Assembly: GCA_036937835.1 (NCBI GenBank)
Contig: CM072860.1
Coordinates: forward strand, 8,573,001 to 8,637,000
Length of the DNA stretch: 64,000 bases
Source of the DNA: Pampus argenteus
Lineage: Eukaryota > Chordata > Actinopteri > Scombriformes > Stromateidae
Direction of reading: 5' to 3'
Both the position numbers and the translations under genes were made by a program. Shown piece after piece: positions 1-11,640 of the stretch; position 1 is the stretch's first letter, and each line of letters starts with the position of its first letter. Below the pieces are notes generated by a model, which made no database searches, was not told where the DNA came from, and saw only the letters and a list, made by a program, of their open reading frames with translations.

Positions 1-140
1 TTAGTGGTTGAGTCGGACATCCAGTTGTAGTGAAGTCAGTAAAGTGTGAACTTTACTGTTGATTCACCTTATCTTGTGCTTGTTGTGCTCAAAAAGCTGA
101 AGAGAGCGGAGCGATATAGGTATAGAGAAGAGTAGAAGAA

Positions 141-178
<38 letters not shown>

Positions 179-1325
179 AGGTGTAAGGGGGGGGGGTGTA
201 GTGTTAGAGGAGACACACACGACATACAGACATGTTTTTAATGGTAAGATGAAGGTGCAGGGATGCCACACAGACAGCAAATGAAATGCAAACATGATAC
301 ACTTCAAGTAAGACACAACACACAGTGACTACCAATACACACACACACACACACACACACAAGCAAACACCTGTTATAGCATCACTGGCACACATCATAT
401 ATAGTGTATAAGAGAAACACACACACACGCACACACACAGTCCCTCCATCTCTTACTCACATATACATTCAACAGCACCACAGAAATTATGCACACACAC
501 ACACACTGACACACACAGACACACATACCCTGCAGCTCATTGCAGAGTAACACACACACCAGTGATCTGATGGGAGTGAAATGGCCTTACTCCATGTTTT
601 TTTTTTGCGCTGGACTTTGTTTAATTTGATTGATTGATTTGACCCGGCAGCTGGAAGATATTGAGAATTTATTCGTACACATTTTGAAAATTCATCTTTT
701 TTTTTCTCCTCAGCAGACCGCCGTGGATTCTGTGATCAATGCCATGTTAGCTGGTTTTGCAACAGCTTTTGAAGATAGATGCTGAATGTTTCATAGAGTA
801 GCGGAGAGTACTGTGTTTGAACTCCTCCACAAGTGATATTATTTGGGTTGTCCGCCTGTGGAGTTGTTTAATATATTCATAGTGTAGATTTGATCACTTA
901 TTGGAAGCAAACTTGAATGTAATTTAACATAAACTCCACTTTTTCCTCAAAAGACATTGATTTTTACAATGATATACAAAAGCAGCAATTATTAGCACTG
1001 AATAGCTTGAAACAGTGAATGTTTGATGTTTTGTTTCTTGATACGTTTCCCTTTCATAACTAACATATGTCAGAATAAAGATGGTATAACGGCATGTTGA
1101 AATATACTACTACTTAAAAAAAATAAACTTTGATATCGTATATAATGAGTATTTCTTGGATATTATAGCTTTTCAAATGAGGCAATGTGCATGCGGAAGA
1201 TGATAATTAAAAATGACAAAAACTATGAAAAAAATAGAATCAATCGGAAAAATTAAATATAGTTTACGTCTGAAAGAGAAATGTGAAAGTTTGAAACTAT
1301 TCTCCTCCGTCCTTTTCTTGAGTGT
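1..1325. other. Repeat-rich intergenic DNA
   Basis: Dominated by TG/CA runs up to about base 560, then AT-rich unique sequence with no coding signal that I can support. Confidence 0.6.
144..177. repeat. (TG)n microsatellite
   Basis: A pure dinucleotide run of 34 bases. It begins a cluster of TG/CA runs that continues to about base 560, including 337-361 and 417-440. Confidence 0.95.
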
Positions 1326-1507
1326 TTACACCCAGACGATCTGTAGTCCTCCTCCGTAGTGCAAACACACCTGAACCATGAAATGTGACTCTCCGTCCTT
1401 CACTGCCAGCGGACTGACGGCTCTGCACAACATCACATAGTTCAGAACGCGCTCTCTAAATTGTTTCTGGCTCCGCTCATAACCACATTTAAACTGCACC
1501 GCTTCAA
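1326..1507 (-). CDS. Possible terminal exon of an unrecognised minus-strand gene
   Basis: After an AG acceptor-like site (GCGGTGCAG) at 1508-1516, an open frame of 60 codons begins FKCGYERSQKQFRERVLNYV and ends HYGGGLQIVWV before TAA at 1326-1328. Codon choice and the mixed hydrophobic/charged composition look coding, in contrast to the simple-sequence ORFs around it. It lies some 16 kb downstream of pc on the same strand. I do not recognise the family, and I found no upstream exon in 1600-17500 and no AATAAA close after the stop. It could be a chance ORF. Confidence 0.3.
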
Positions 1508-3390
1508 GGTCACAAGAAAATCTTCTGTACATTCTGCTTCTTTTCGTTTTCAGCATAAACTGCAGAGCTCTGAGTATATCTCTTCACATCGACCCGACCC
1601 GACCTCTCCTCACTATTTCACCGTCTACCTCTTTGTTAATCTTGCTGGCTATCCTATACCTCCTTATCTTCACACTCTATCCGTCTGTTGCCTCCCTGCA
1701 TTCCTCTCGCTTGATCTATCTGTCTGTCAAGGCGACCCTTCTCTCTGCTGCATCTCTGTTTCTATCCATCTATCTGATTCTCTCTCTCTCTCCTCGGCGT
1801 ACACGGGCCCAGTCAAATCGATCACAACACCCTACCCGTATCCCCTTTACAACACCCAGACCTCTCTCTCTCTCCCCCCTCCTCCTTGTCCACCTCTAGC
1901 TGTGTAGACAAGACCATCCATCAGTCCCTGCCTCACACACAGATCTCTATTTTGACATACAAAGGTCTTCCACACTGCATCGGTCCACTTGTATCTTTGT
2001 ATCTTTCTTTTTCTCTGTCTGTCCGTCGATCTGTCTCTGTCTGTCTCAATCCAAACACATCGCTTTCTACTGTTTGTGTTTCCAAGGCGATGCAGCAATA
2101 CAGTTATGTTCAATCTCTCTCTCTCTCTGTTGTTGTGCCTGGCAACGCTCCACTGCTTCATTACCACAGCAACAGAAAACTGTCCTCTCTCATTACAGCG
2201 CTCATTAATGCCGCATGTGCATGCATACACACACACACACACACACACACGGGGAGCTCAAACAGCAGGGACAACATGTATGTTTAGGAATACACACAAA
2301 CCCACCTGCAGCTATGAGAATAGATCCTCGGATGCACGCACATGAATATTACGTTGCTGTATAATTGCCTGGCTGTATTTAACTTGCAGCTCCTCCTACG
2401 GCATGTTAGACACACAGCATACTGCAGGACATGCACTGCTGGGTTCAACTTAACAGCATTAAGTGCACTTCACTGCCTGGGTTGAGCTTCAACACTCAGC
2501 ATGCACTGCTGAGTCTAAACTGAAGGTCCAATCACTGCCTAACCACGAGCTGAAGCGGGCCCTGACACAGCAGGGAAACACAGGAAGGGTACGGAGACGT
2601 TTACTATGTGCTGAACATAAAGAAAGCAATCTCCATTTAAAAATAAATAAAAGCCATAATGTTTGTCATTGAGGATGTTAAGATTATGCAACATGTGAAA
2701 ATGCAATATGTCAATGAAGGACAACCGATGCAAGTCACTCTAGTTTGCTGTCATTTTGAGCTGTCACTATATGAGTGAAATTCTTCAACTAGACATGACG
2801 TGTGTTTGTGTTTTTTTGTGTTTTTTTTTTACTGTGTGTAGATACGGCGACTTACTGCAGACACACTTACAAAACAGAAAAAAACAAGCTAAGCAAATCA
2901 TGTCTTGAACTGACAGACAGATGTGTTTTTCCCTGAGTAGATGATACTTCTTCGGGGGTGTGTATTAAGTTGATGATACCACTTTTTATACAACTCAGTG
3001 GTCAAGTCAAGTTGTCACATTTTCCCCCCTCTTGCTTGGCTGGGCAGTAGGAGGCCTGCCAGCGAGAGAAAATTGGCTGAAAACTGTAGCAACTGAGAAT
3101 ACAGGTGTCAAACTACCTCAGCTGGGTGACAACTGTAACAAGCAGGCTGTCAGGGGAGCTGAGACTGCCTTAAAATCCCCACCCCACAACACCCACCCAA
3201 CCCCACCTCATCCCCCCGCATCTCATTTGTGAAGGGGTTACAGTGACTCCCCTTAAGGCTGAGATTGGAAAATACCAGATCCAACAAGAGGACAAACACA
3301 AGAGGGAAAGGTACTGTACTAAATGTGCAACATACAGATGGGTGACAAGTCAAAGGAGAAACTTAAATAATAAACGAGTGGAAAACATAT

Positions 3391-3465
3391 GATCTTCATG
3401 ATCCCCAGACTGAAATATCTCAACATCCATTGGATGGATTCATGGTCCCCAGAGGATCATTTCAC
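3391..3465 (-). repeat. Fragment of a related teleost repeat
   Basis: The strings GATCCCCAGACTGAAATATC, ATCCATTGGATGGATTCATG and GTCCCCAGAGGATCA resemble parts of the same repeat family as 33055-33152. The element appears rearranged or diverged. Orientation is uncertain. Confidence 0.4.
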
Positions 3466-5589
3466 ATTTCTATACCTCCCTCTTTTCAGTTGCTTTATCC
3501 GCTCTATCTTTTAATTTTGAGACCTGTCTGGTTTAAATTGGCCGTGTTGTTGCCAAATTTAATTATAGTTAAAATAAAAATAAAAGTTTACAAAGTGGGA
3601 TAACATGTATTATAGAGGCTAATTTTGCACAGATATGAATACAGATTTTCACTCGCCCCTTTTGGTGTGTCACACAGAAAGTTTGCAAACCACTGATCTA
3701 GCTCTTCGGGCCTCATCAATTTCATGAGAACGTCCCACTTAATTTTATATGCATGTCATATTAATATTAAAAAGCTTATCGACTTAATAATTCTGCTCCA
3801 GCGCCTTCCGGTATTTGCAGCCAATAAAAAAAATAAATAAAGTGAAAATAAGTTAAGCGAGATCTGTCATTTTTGAGATTTATTCAACACTTCATATGTT
3901 CTGCATATGTTCATCTAATTTCCAGGTTGTAGACCAATGAATGTCCACGACCTGAAGCCGTCGCTAAAGGTCAGGGTTTCTGATCAACGAGTCTTTGTGT
4001 TTTAGTTATCTATAATTTTAGTTACCTGAAATTAATTACGGATATGATAGTTAGAATTCAATAACATGCTTGCAAACCCATTCAAAGCTTCCACTCTTAT
4101 GTTTTCATACTGATTTCTTTTGTTTTATGCATTCAGTTCTTTTTCAATGCACCTGGCCGCCGACGGACCAACACATCGGGGACAAGCTGTTCAAACAGAT
4201 GCTGATACAAAGGACAACAGCATGTGGTGAAAGGTGCTCTCACTTCCTTTTCAAAAAGGGTGACAAGCAGAAATAAATGTTTCTATGGAATAATCTGTTA
4301 CCCAATCCATAGTACAACCTTGAGCAAAAAGCGTGGCATTTGAGACTGTCGAGATAAGACATTTTTCTTCCTGAAATAAATTTTAATCGATACCGACACA
4401 GACTGATAGGACCTGTCTGCAAAAAGAAAATGAATCTATTAACATTTCACCTCTTGCTTTTTCAAACAGTGATTAGTAACCACTGCAAAAAAAAAAAAAA
4501 AAAAAAAGTAATTGACCAACAGCAGCAGTATGATTTAATGAATCTGAGACCCACTGCAGGCCAAGAGACTTTCCAGGTCACCGCTTTAAGAATCTGGGTC
4601 ATGGGCGTAAAACATTTAAGTATCCATGTCAAGAAAAAAATCCAGACTGGAGCTTTAATATTAGCTTCAGTATCACTTCCAGCCCAGTGGCTGACTGGAG
4701 CTTCAAGCCTGCTTCCATTCGGACTGGATGTATTCTGCATCAGTGGATTGGCTTCATTGAGATACATCTAATATGACTGCTGCATGGTCCCAGCCTGGAT
4801 TTGGGGGAGGTTTATCTAACATTCTCTCCAACTATTGTCCTCCTCACTTGCTTGTTGACAAGGGACTTGTGTTTGTGTTTGTTTCCCAACTGGATGTAAT
4901 TCAACATCGATAGCACTTATCTGTGCTCCGCCGATCTTCCTTGGCACCGTGAAACCGACAGGATAACCTGTCTCATGTGGCATTTCTGGCAGGCAAACCT
5001 CAACAGTCGCTGAAGCCGATCTCGGAAAGTTGTTTTCAAAGTTTGGATCTAGACCAAAAAAAAAAAAAAAAAAAAGTAAAATGGGAAGATTAGTGCCAGT
5101 CCACAAGTAAATCCAGAGAAAATGAAGAAATGTTTTTTGGCTTTTGGTTGTGTTGTTTAAATATTCCTAAAGCAATGTTACACAAGGCAGACTGACTGCA
5201 GGATTTTGGGTTAGTGGACTCAAAACATCGGATTTCTGTTACATAACCCCAAACTGCCTGACGGACCACTTTTGTCAGATTTATATAAGATTTTTACATA
5301 TATATATATATATAGCACAAGTTTTCATTTACAGCTGTACTACTTTATGCCTGCTGTAAAAATGCTGCCAGCTGCAATGTTAGCCACATGTTGAAATGAA
5401 GATAAAATGAGATATTGTCATTGCAGAATATATCTATATCTCTGACATAAAGCACAGCTCCTAGCTTTTATAGGATTCATGAATAATGAATACGTTTCCT
5501 TCCTTGCTTTGGATGCCCCTGGTTGTTGTGTTATATGTGAATGGACATCTGGCTATATAGCACGTGTAGGAAATTGAGCACTGTTGGGA

Positions 5590-5591
<2 letters not shown>

Positions 5592-5620
<29 letters not shown>

Positions 5621-5791
5621 GTAGATCTGGTTGGTGGAAGTGTGAACACAATGTGCTAGCAGTGGCCTTGCTAGTTATGTAGGGACAGCTGGTCATGAAA
5701 AGGCGTTTGAAGAAATAATATCTGTGTGTGTGTGTGTTTCTATAAATAGTGAATGCCGGGTTTTTTTGACAGTGTATTATTAAGCGACAGG

Positions 5792-5827
<36 letters not shown>
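5592..5827. repeat. (TG)n microsatellite cluster
   Basis: Pure TG runs at about 5592-5621, 5723-5738 and 5793-5827. They give rise to His-Thr and Cys-Val ORFs of no significance. Confidence 0.95.
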
Positions 5828-5830
<3 letters not shown>

Positions 5831-6162
5831 CAGGATGTGCGTGGCAGAGAAAGCGGTGAGACATGGTAACAGACACGGGGCAAATCATCACCAGCAGGGG
5901 AGCCCGCTGCCTCTCCTCCAGTCTCCTTATTCACTTTGTAGTTTTTCTCTCTCCTCTTCTTCTTTCTCTCACGCTCAAGATGGCCTCATTACTTCTGTTC
6001 TCGCTGATCATCAATCACGCCTTCACTCTCTCTGCTCCTCACACTGTAGTCTCTTTCCCTCTTTCTCCCTCTCATGCTTTCTCCATCCAGCCTCTGCTGT
6101 CCTCCACTTTCATGAAGCCTCTCTGTACACAGATGCTCTCACGCCTCTCTGTGTGCAAGCAG

Positions 6163-6171
<9 letters not shown>

Positions 6172-6197
<26 letters not shown>
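6172..6197. repeat. (AC)n microsatellite
   Basis: A pure run of about 26 bases that follows a pyrimidine-rich stretch at 5940-6130. Confidence 0.95.
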
Positions 6198-7234
6198 TCG
6201 TGAGCTGCAGATATGAAAAACAGAGGGAAAGAAAAGATGTGTCACTACTATAAAAGATGATGATAGATTTGTGGGTGGATAGAGAGCTCAGACTGACATT
6301 AAAGAAAACCAGCAGTTCATGTCATGTGCAAAACAAACTCATATTGTAAATATGTAAAGTGTTTTTAAAACGATTATGAACTCTACAGCAGCTGATATGA
6401 GAGGTTTCGGTTTGTAGCAATGATGATAGACTTTGTTAGACATTAGCAGGATCGGTTTTGTTTTGTTTAAGTGTCGGACTCCCTGAGGTGCACTAGCAAT
6501 AAAAAATAAAATCAGAGATCAGAGAAGAGACAAGAGCGTGAAGAAGCTCGTCTCGGTCCGTGGTTTTTGTTTTCAGGGCAACGTGTTCACTTATTGCCTT
6601 GAAGTGTCAGACTGAACTAACTGACTGGAGTCACCGTTACTTTTCTTCAGCGTTAATATTGGGCATCCCGCCGTTATCTTGATCTGACAGTCAATGTGTT
6701 TCTGAATTTATTGAGATGATTCTTTCTCGCCTAAAAAAGCTGATTTATACATTTATACAGCAACGTGCCGACACATTGGGAAGTCCGGTTAACATTTACA
6801 GTTTTCAGAATGGCAAAGTTTTGCTTCAATGCTCTCAATGTTTACAAATGACTTCACTTATGAATCGTCTCACCTTAAACTGCTTTGTTCCATCAAGATA
6901 ATAGTAAATAAATAAATAAATAAATAAATGTATAGAACACTACTGCAGACGTTTTACATCAGCAGAATCCTATAGAGAGGTTATATCTGTCAGTCTTTTG
7001 TGAGAGTACAAAACACTTGAAGGCTTAATCAGCACAGTCGAGTCCTTGAGGGCTTTCACTGCATAAATTGTCTCAAGTGTCAGTAATAATCTCACCATGA
7101 AGGAATCATTGTTGAAATAGACAGTTTGATGCTTTTATTTTTTCTAATTGGCTGTGACTATTCACAAATATACGAGTACAATGAAAGTTAGCTGCAGGGC
7201 TGTCAGTCGCAGAGGCCAAAATGATGGTTGAAAA

Positions 7235-7237
7235 ATA

Positions 7238-7312
<75 letters not shown>

Positions 7313-7394
7313 GTAAATCCTTAATCCTCATTCACCACCTTCTATTGTTTTCAAGAATGGATGTATACATAATATATATATATATATATATATT
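7235..7394. repeat. (TA)n microsatellite pair
   Basis: An uninterrupted or nearly uninterrupted AT alternation spans about 7235-7309. A second run at about 7371-7394 passes into (ATA)n. Both are self-complementary and could form cruciforms. Length is likely polymorphic. Confidence 0.9.
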
Positions 7395-7905
7395 ATAATA
7401 ATAATAACAGGAAATGAATGAAATCTATTTTCAAGTGCATGGGGTGCCACACTAAGCACCTATAATTATTATCATGTTTTCAGGAGTATATTATCTCTGT
7501 TGGTAAATACATAGCAAAGTCAATTTATTTTAAAGTCAGTTTTATTTATATTGAAGCCAATCTGGTGCAAGACAGAGCTAAAAGGAGAGTGAACAATATC
7601 AACTCAAAAGCTGATAAAACATCAATGTTGCTTTCGTAGCTTATTTTCGCTCATTGGCTAAAAAAACTGATATTTCAGGTTTTAGGTAGCATATACGTCC
7701 TGTCTAGTTGTGTTTCTGATCACCTCTTATTCAATTTGATGATGATTTTTTTTTTTTATTTAAGCTGTATGACTCAATTATGTAGTATAGAAATCCAAAA
7801 CAATGAGCTTAAATGCTGCATACAGCTCCAGCTGAGTTGTGTGTAATTCTGTCAGCAGCTGAGTTTTCATTCCAATAATCTAAAAAGGTCAGCTGTGAAC
7901 AGCTC

Positions 7906-7939
7906 CAGTTTACCCACTCGTCTCAGAGTGGGTAAACTG
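7906..7939. repeat. Perfect 14-bp inverted repeat (hairpin)
   Basis: The arm CAGTTTACCCACTC (7906-7919) and its exact complement GAGTGGGTAAACTG (7926-7939) are separated by six bases. There is no T run after it and no gene nearby, so its role is unknown. Confidence 0.85.
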
Positions 7940-8031
7940 TCAATAATTCAAGCTTTGCATACCTGAGTTTACATGAACATGGACCGTCCTGCTCTCTGTG
8001 GATTCATTCATATGTGCAGCATTCTCATGTG

Positions 8032-8033
<2 letters not shown>

Positions 8034-8082
<49 letters not shown>

Positions 8083-8088
8083 ACACAC
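8034..8088. repeat. (AC)n microsatellite
   Basis: A run of 55 bases with one T interruption near 8079, the longest CA tract of the window. Confidence 0.95.
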
Positions 8089-8603
8089 CCCAATGACCTG
8101 CACACTAGAGCTTTATTTGCTGGGTCATGACGCTATCTTAACAAGGGTGTTTAATTTACCACAGTCTATATAGCCTGCGAGCATCCATGTGTATATGTGG
8201 TTCTGCCGTTTACTGAACACGTGAGCCTACAACATGTGTGTATGTGTGTGTGTGTACTTCAAGCTGCAGTTCAGGTTAAAGTGCAAGTAGTGGTGTCATC
8301 ATAAGATAATGCAGGGATGGGTTTACCAACAGTTTCACACAAATGACCTCATAGCCACATATTTACCAGTTATTGCAGAAACAAATTATTGCAGAGTCCA
8401 AATATCCTGAAAAATAACCAAGAAAAACCAAGAAAGAGAAAAGAGTATATATACTGTGTGTGTATATATACAGTTAAGTCTTACTAAAAGTCATGTGTTC
8501 AGAATACGGCTGCGCGGGTTTAGCCTGGTGTCAGATTGATCCTCCGCGGATTGGTTGTCAGGTCTAGACCAGATTTTTACATCTTATTCTGAGAACGCTA
8601 CAT

Positions 8604-8830
8604 GATCCGGCCTCTAGCTACATTTCCAACCATCTAACTCCCACCAAGCCAGAGTACACCCTGAGGTCTTTGGGCAGAGCCCTCCTGTCTGATCCACAGT
8701 CTGGCCTGAAGACCAAAGCAGACCCAGAGCTCTCTGTGTGAGTGTTGAACTACCTGCACAAGCAGCTGAGACACTGGAAACATCAATCCACTCCTTCACA
8801 GCTCTTTAAAGTCTGTTTCTTTTATAAAGA
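8604..8830 (+). mobile_element. LINE relic, C-terminus of reverse transcriptase ORF
   Basis: The plus-strand frame from 8604 reads DPASSYISNHLTP, then YTLRSLGRALLSDPQSGLK and TKADPELSV before a TGA at 8739. It continues in frame to a segment containing QLFKVCFFYK. This resembles the end of L2/CR1-like fish LINE ORF2 proteins (SYIS..LTP, LRSSxxGLL, RLKTKGDRAFSV, FKxxLKTxLF). The stop and changed residues mark it as a fossil. Family assignment is from memory. Confidence 0.5.
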
Positions 8831-9252
8831 TTCTTCTCATTCTGTCCTCCTTGACGTTATCCTCACTGCTCCAAAGCACATTGGTGAGCTACGTCTTACA
8901 GTATTAGGCTAATATGCAGACATTATCAATATTATGATCACTTCCCTGCCAATATGAGCATATTTGTAATCTGCTGAAAGTGTGTGCTGGATTCAGAAAT
9001 CATCTGAAAGCTGACGGTTGGCGTGCAGCTCTGAGATGTGTGTGTGCTATTTTATTATTTAAACTCAGACGTAGATGTTCAGGGTGAGTAATGAAAAAGG
9101 TGTTATGTCTTAAAGAGTTTTACGGTGTACGGTTTAACACACCCAAAGCTCTCCAGTAATAGCTGATGGGAGGTAGGGTGTGTTCTTCCAGTCGGGAAAG
9201 TGGGCAAGACAACGAACCCCAAGTTGTTCCTGATGGCTGCACGGACACATCA

Positions 9253-9255
<3 letters not shown>

Positions 9256-9286
<31 letters not shown>
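9256..9286. repeat. (TG)n microsatellite
   Basis: A pure run of about 31 bases in the 3' flank of pc. Confidence 0.95.
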
Positions 9287-9288
<2 letters not shown>

Positions 9289-9554
9289 ATGTCATGTGAC
9301 TTATTTATGTGCCCGCACTGTAGGCGTTAACATGTTGTAGCTGCTAATAGGTGGCGATATCAGGGAAAATGTAGCACTTATTTCCTGCCTTATTTCTAGC
9401 AGCCACTCTACATTATCTTTCCAAAGACACCCTTGAACTTGCTGCAAGATTTACCTCAGTGTTATCTTAATATATACACGTGTTCACATTACTGAGATCA
9501 GGCTTTTCATATTTTTTAATTAGTTGAACCTATTGAAAACAACCCTCGTGATGC

Positions 9555-9579
9555 CTTCCATCACATTTATTGATGGAAG
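9555..9579. repeat. 9-bp inverted repeat
   Basis: CTTCCATCA and TGATGGAAG are exact complements around a 7-base AT-rich loop, in the 3' flank of pc. Such short palindromes occur by chance in a window this size. Confidence 0.5.
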
Positions 9580-11353
9580 CGGTACGTACAATGCAGGATT
9601 TTGAAGTGCATCACAGGGAAAAAGAAAATCTAATCTCAAACTATTTCAGGCATCTTAAGTGAATCCCTTTTGTGACACCCAGTAACACGGAGGAAAAGTG
9701 TGGGAGCTCAAAAAAATGCTCAAACCTGTTAGGAATCAACATATTGTAGTTCTGAGGTGACTTTAAAATAAATGTAATGACGCGTGCATAAAACAAATCA
9801 TCCCTGCGGGGTAACAGTATTATGCAAAGCGAGGAATTACATTCCTGGAAAGTGGTGGAAGAAGAGAACAGATTTCAATCTGAAAGCAATAATTCACAGC
9901 AGGATGGATAAGTACATTTTATTTATTGGTCTTTTTAAATTTTTAAATTTATGACATCCATAATGTCATTAAAAAATATATATTATCAAATATTGAGAAA
10001 AGTGCATGCACAAGCTTGAGATATACTGTTTCCTACAAATGCTGAATAATCAGAGGACACCAAAGGCCATATTTTATCATAACAGATAACTGATGAAATA
10101 TGTCACAAACGCACATATACATTTTGAGTCAATGTAAATGAACACTTGCATACAAACCTGCGTCAGATCTGACTAAAATTAATATACTTTAAGTCAAAGT
10201 TATTATTATTATAAATTAAAATACCTGCTCACCTCTTTTTAAAAGAAGCACATGTAATGCAATTTAAAACAGGGACGTGTTACTTTAATGTCCTCATGAA
10301 TGTAACGCGTGTCCCGGGCGGCCACACACACCATTTGTTTTCATCTTCAGATATGTCTGGAGCCAAAATGAATGAATTAATAGCAATAATAACGAGCCAT
10401 TATAGACCAATATATGTGTTTTCCATGTGTGTGTCTAGTTCTCTCATTGGTTGTGATGGTGACGATGCCATAAGTGTTGTAATTTACTTTTTTTTTTTGT
10501 ATCCACTTGAGCCTCACCTGTTTTCTGTTTAAGTTGTTCATTTCCCAGGACGAAGAGTTGTCAACTCCCTCCATCCAGCTGTGGCTGAACAGCAGAGTGT
10601 TACTGGAGCCTTAGAAACATAAAAATAAATGAATATGAACATATATTTCAACAGACATTCACATACAGTTAAATGCTAATAATACAGTAGCAGTCTGGGC
10701 AGATGGAGGGAGTTAAACATGTGACAGTTATGTGGCAGTGAGTATGTAGAACTCAGCATTGTGTTAGCATAGACAATGAGCCCCGGGATATGGATCATGT
10801 GATCATGTGATCATTCAAATAGCACTGCTGTGATGAGTCAAAAATGCCAGCTCAACGGCTGAAGCTGCCGGTATTTGCCGCAGGTGGAGCTCTCAGGCTG
10901 CCAGCACAAGTGTGACTTCTCTCCTACTGAGCCCGAATGACCAGGTGTGACTCAAAGCTACCGTGCATCACTTGTTTCAACGCCTATGAAGACAAACGTC
11001 TGTGCTCGGACAACTTTAGAAATCATATACGCAAGTTACTGGACATATTTCATGTTTTGTTTAGTGACACGCCGGACAGAAGGTGCATAGATGTGCGTAA
11101 GAGAGAAGATGAGTGATACAGAGACCGCTCGGACTGTTTGTTCTTTTGGAAAAACGTACTCTTTTGCCCTGAATGCGCCTGTTGCCATGGCAACAGTGCA
11201 ATATTCTGACACCAAGGGGGAGGATGTAGGTGCACAAAAAGACATCTGATGATTGGCACCGTGTCTCTGACGCACGTGAATAAAAAATGTGTGATTTGGC
11301 TCTCCTTCTGTGATCCTCTCCCTCTCTTTGCTTTCTAATTCCTTAACAGGAGA

Positions 11354-11413
11354 TCTCCTCTCCTCTCCTCTCCTCTCCTCTCCTCTCCTCTCCTCTCCTC
11401 TCCTCTCCTCCTC
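11354..11413. repeat. (TCCTC)n pentanucleotide microsatellite
   Basis: About 12 near-perfect copies of a five-base unit, all pyrimidine on the plus strand. It produces a false Ser/Leu ORF on the plus strand and a Glu/Arg ORF on the minus strand. Confidence 0.95.
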
Positions 11414-11529
11414 TGTCGCATTGAATCCTCCGTGTCTGACTGTGTCTCTGTTTCTGCTCTTCAGTTTCCCTCTTATATTTGCTGCAGTGCTTTTTGCCCA
11501 GAGTGGCAAAGAGAGGTCAGACTTTTCAG

Positions 11530-11640
11530 ACACACACACACACACACACACATGCATTTGAATACACCGTTTAAAGTATTGGTGTGTTGAAATAAACAAC
11601 TCAACTGCGTGCGTGCATGTGTGTGTGTGTGTGTGTGTGT
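11530..11640. repeat. Paired (AC)n and (TG)n microsatellites
   Basis: An AC run at 11530-11552 faces a TG run at about 11617-11640, with 64 bases between. The two are complementary and could pair in single-stranded DNA or RNA. A further AC run is at 11759-11776. Confidence 0.9.

Noticed and set aside
1461..2345. Several plus-strand ORFs of 88-148 codons
   Set aside because: Pyrimidine-rich low-complexity DNA with CT and CA repeats; several frames are open together and the proteins are Ser/Leu/Pro/His-Thr strings.
4482..4507. Poly(A) run as the tail of a processed pseudogene (also at 5055-5075 and 33282-33299)
   Set aside because: No coding or SINE body is recognisable in front of these A runs and no target duplications are visible.
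10785..10815. GATCATGT tandem palindromes
   Set aside because: Only two or three short units; common by chance in AT-rich DNA.
11036..11599. 187-codon minus-strand ORF
   Set aside because: Much of it is produced by the (TCCTC)n tract and a CA microsatellite; the rest has no recognisable domain.
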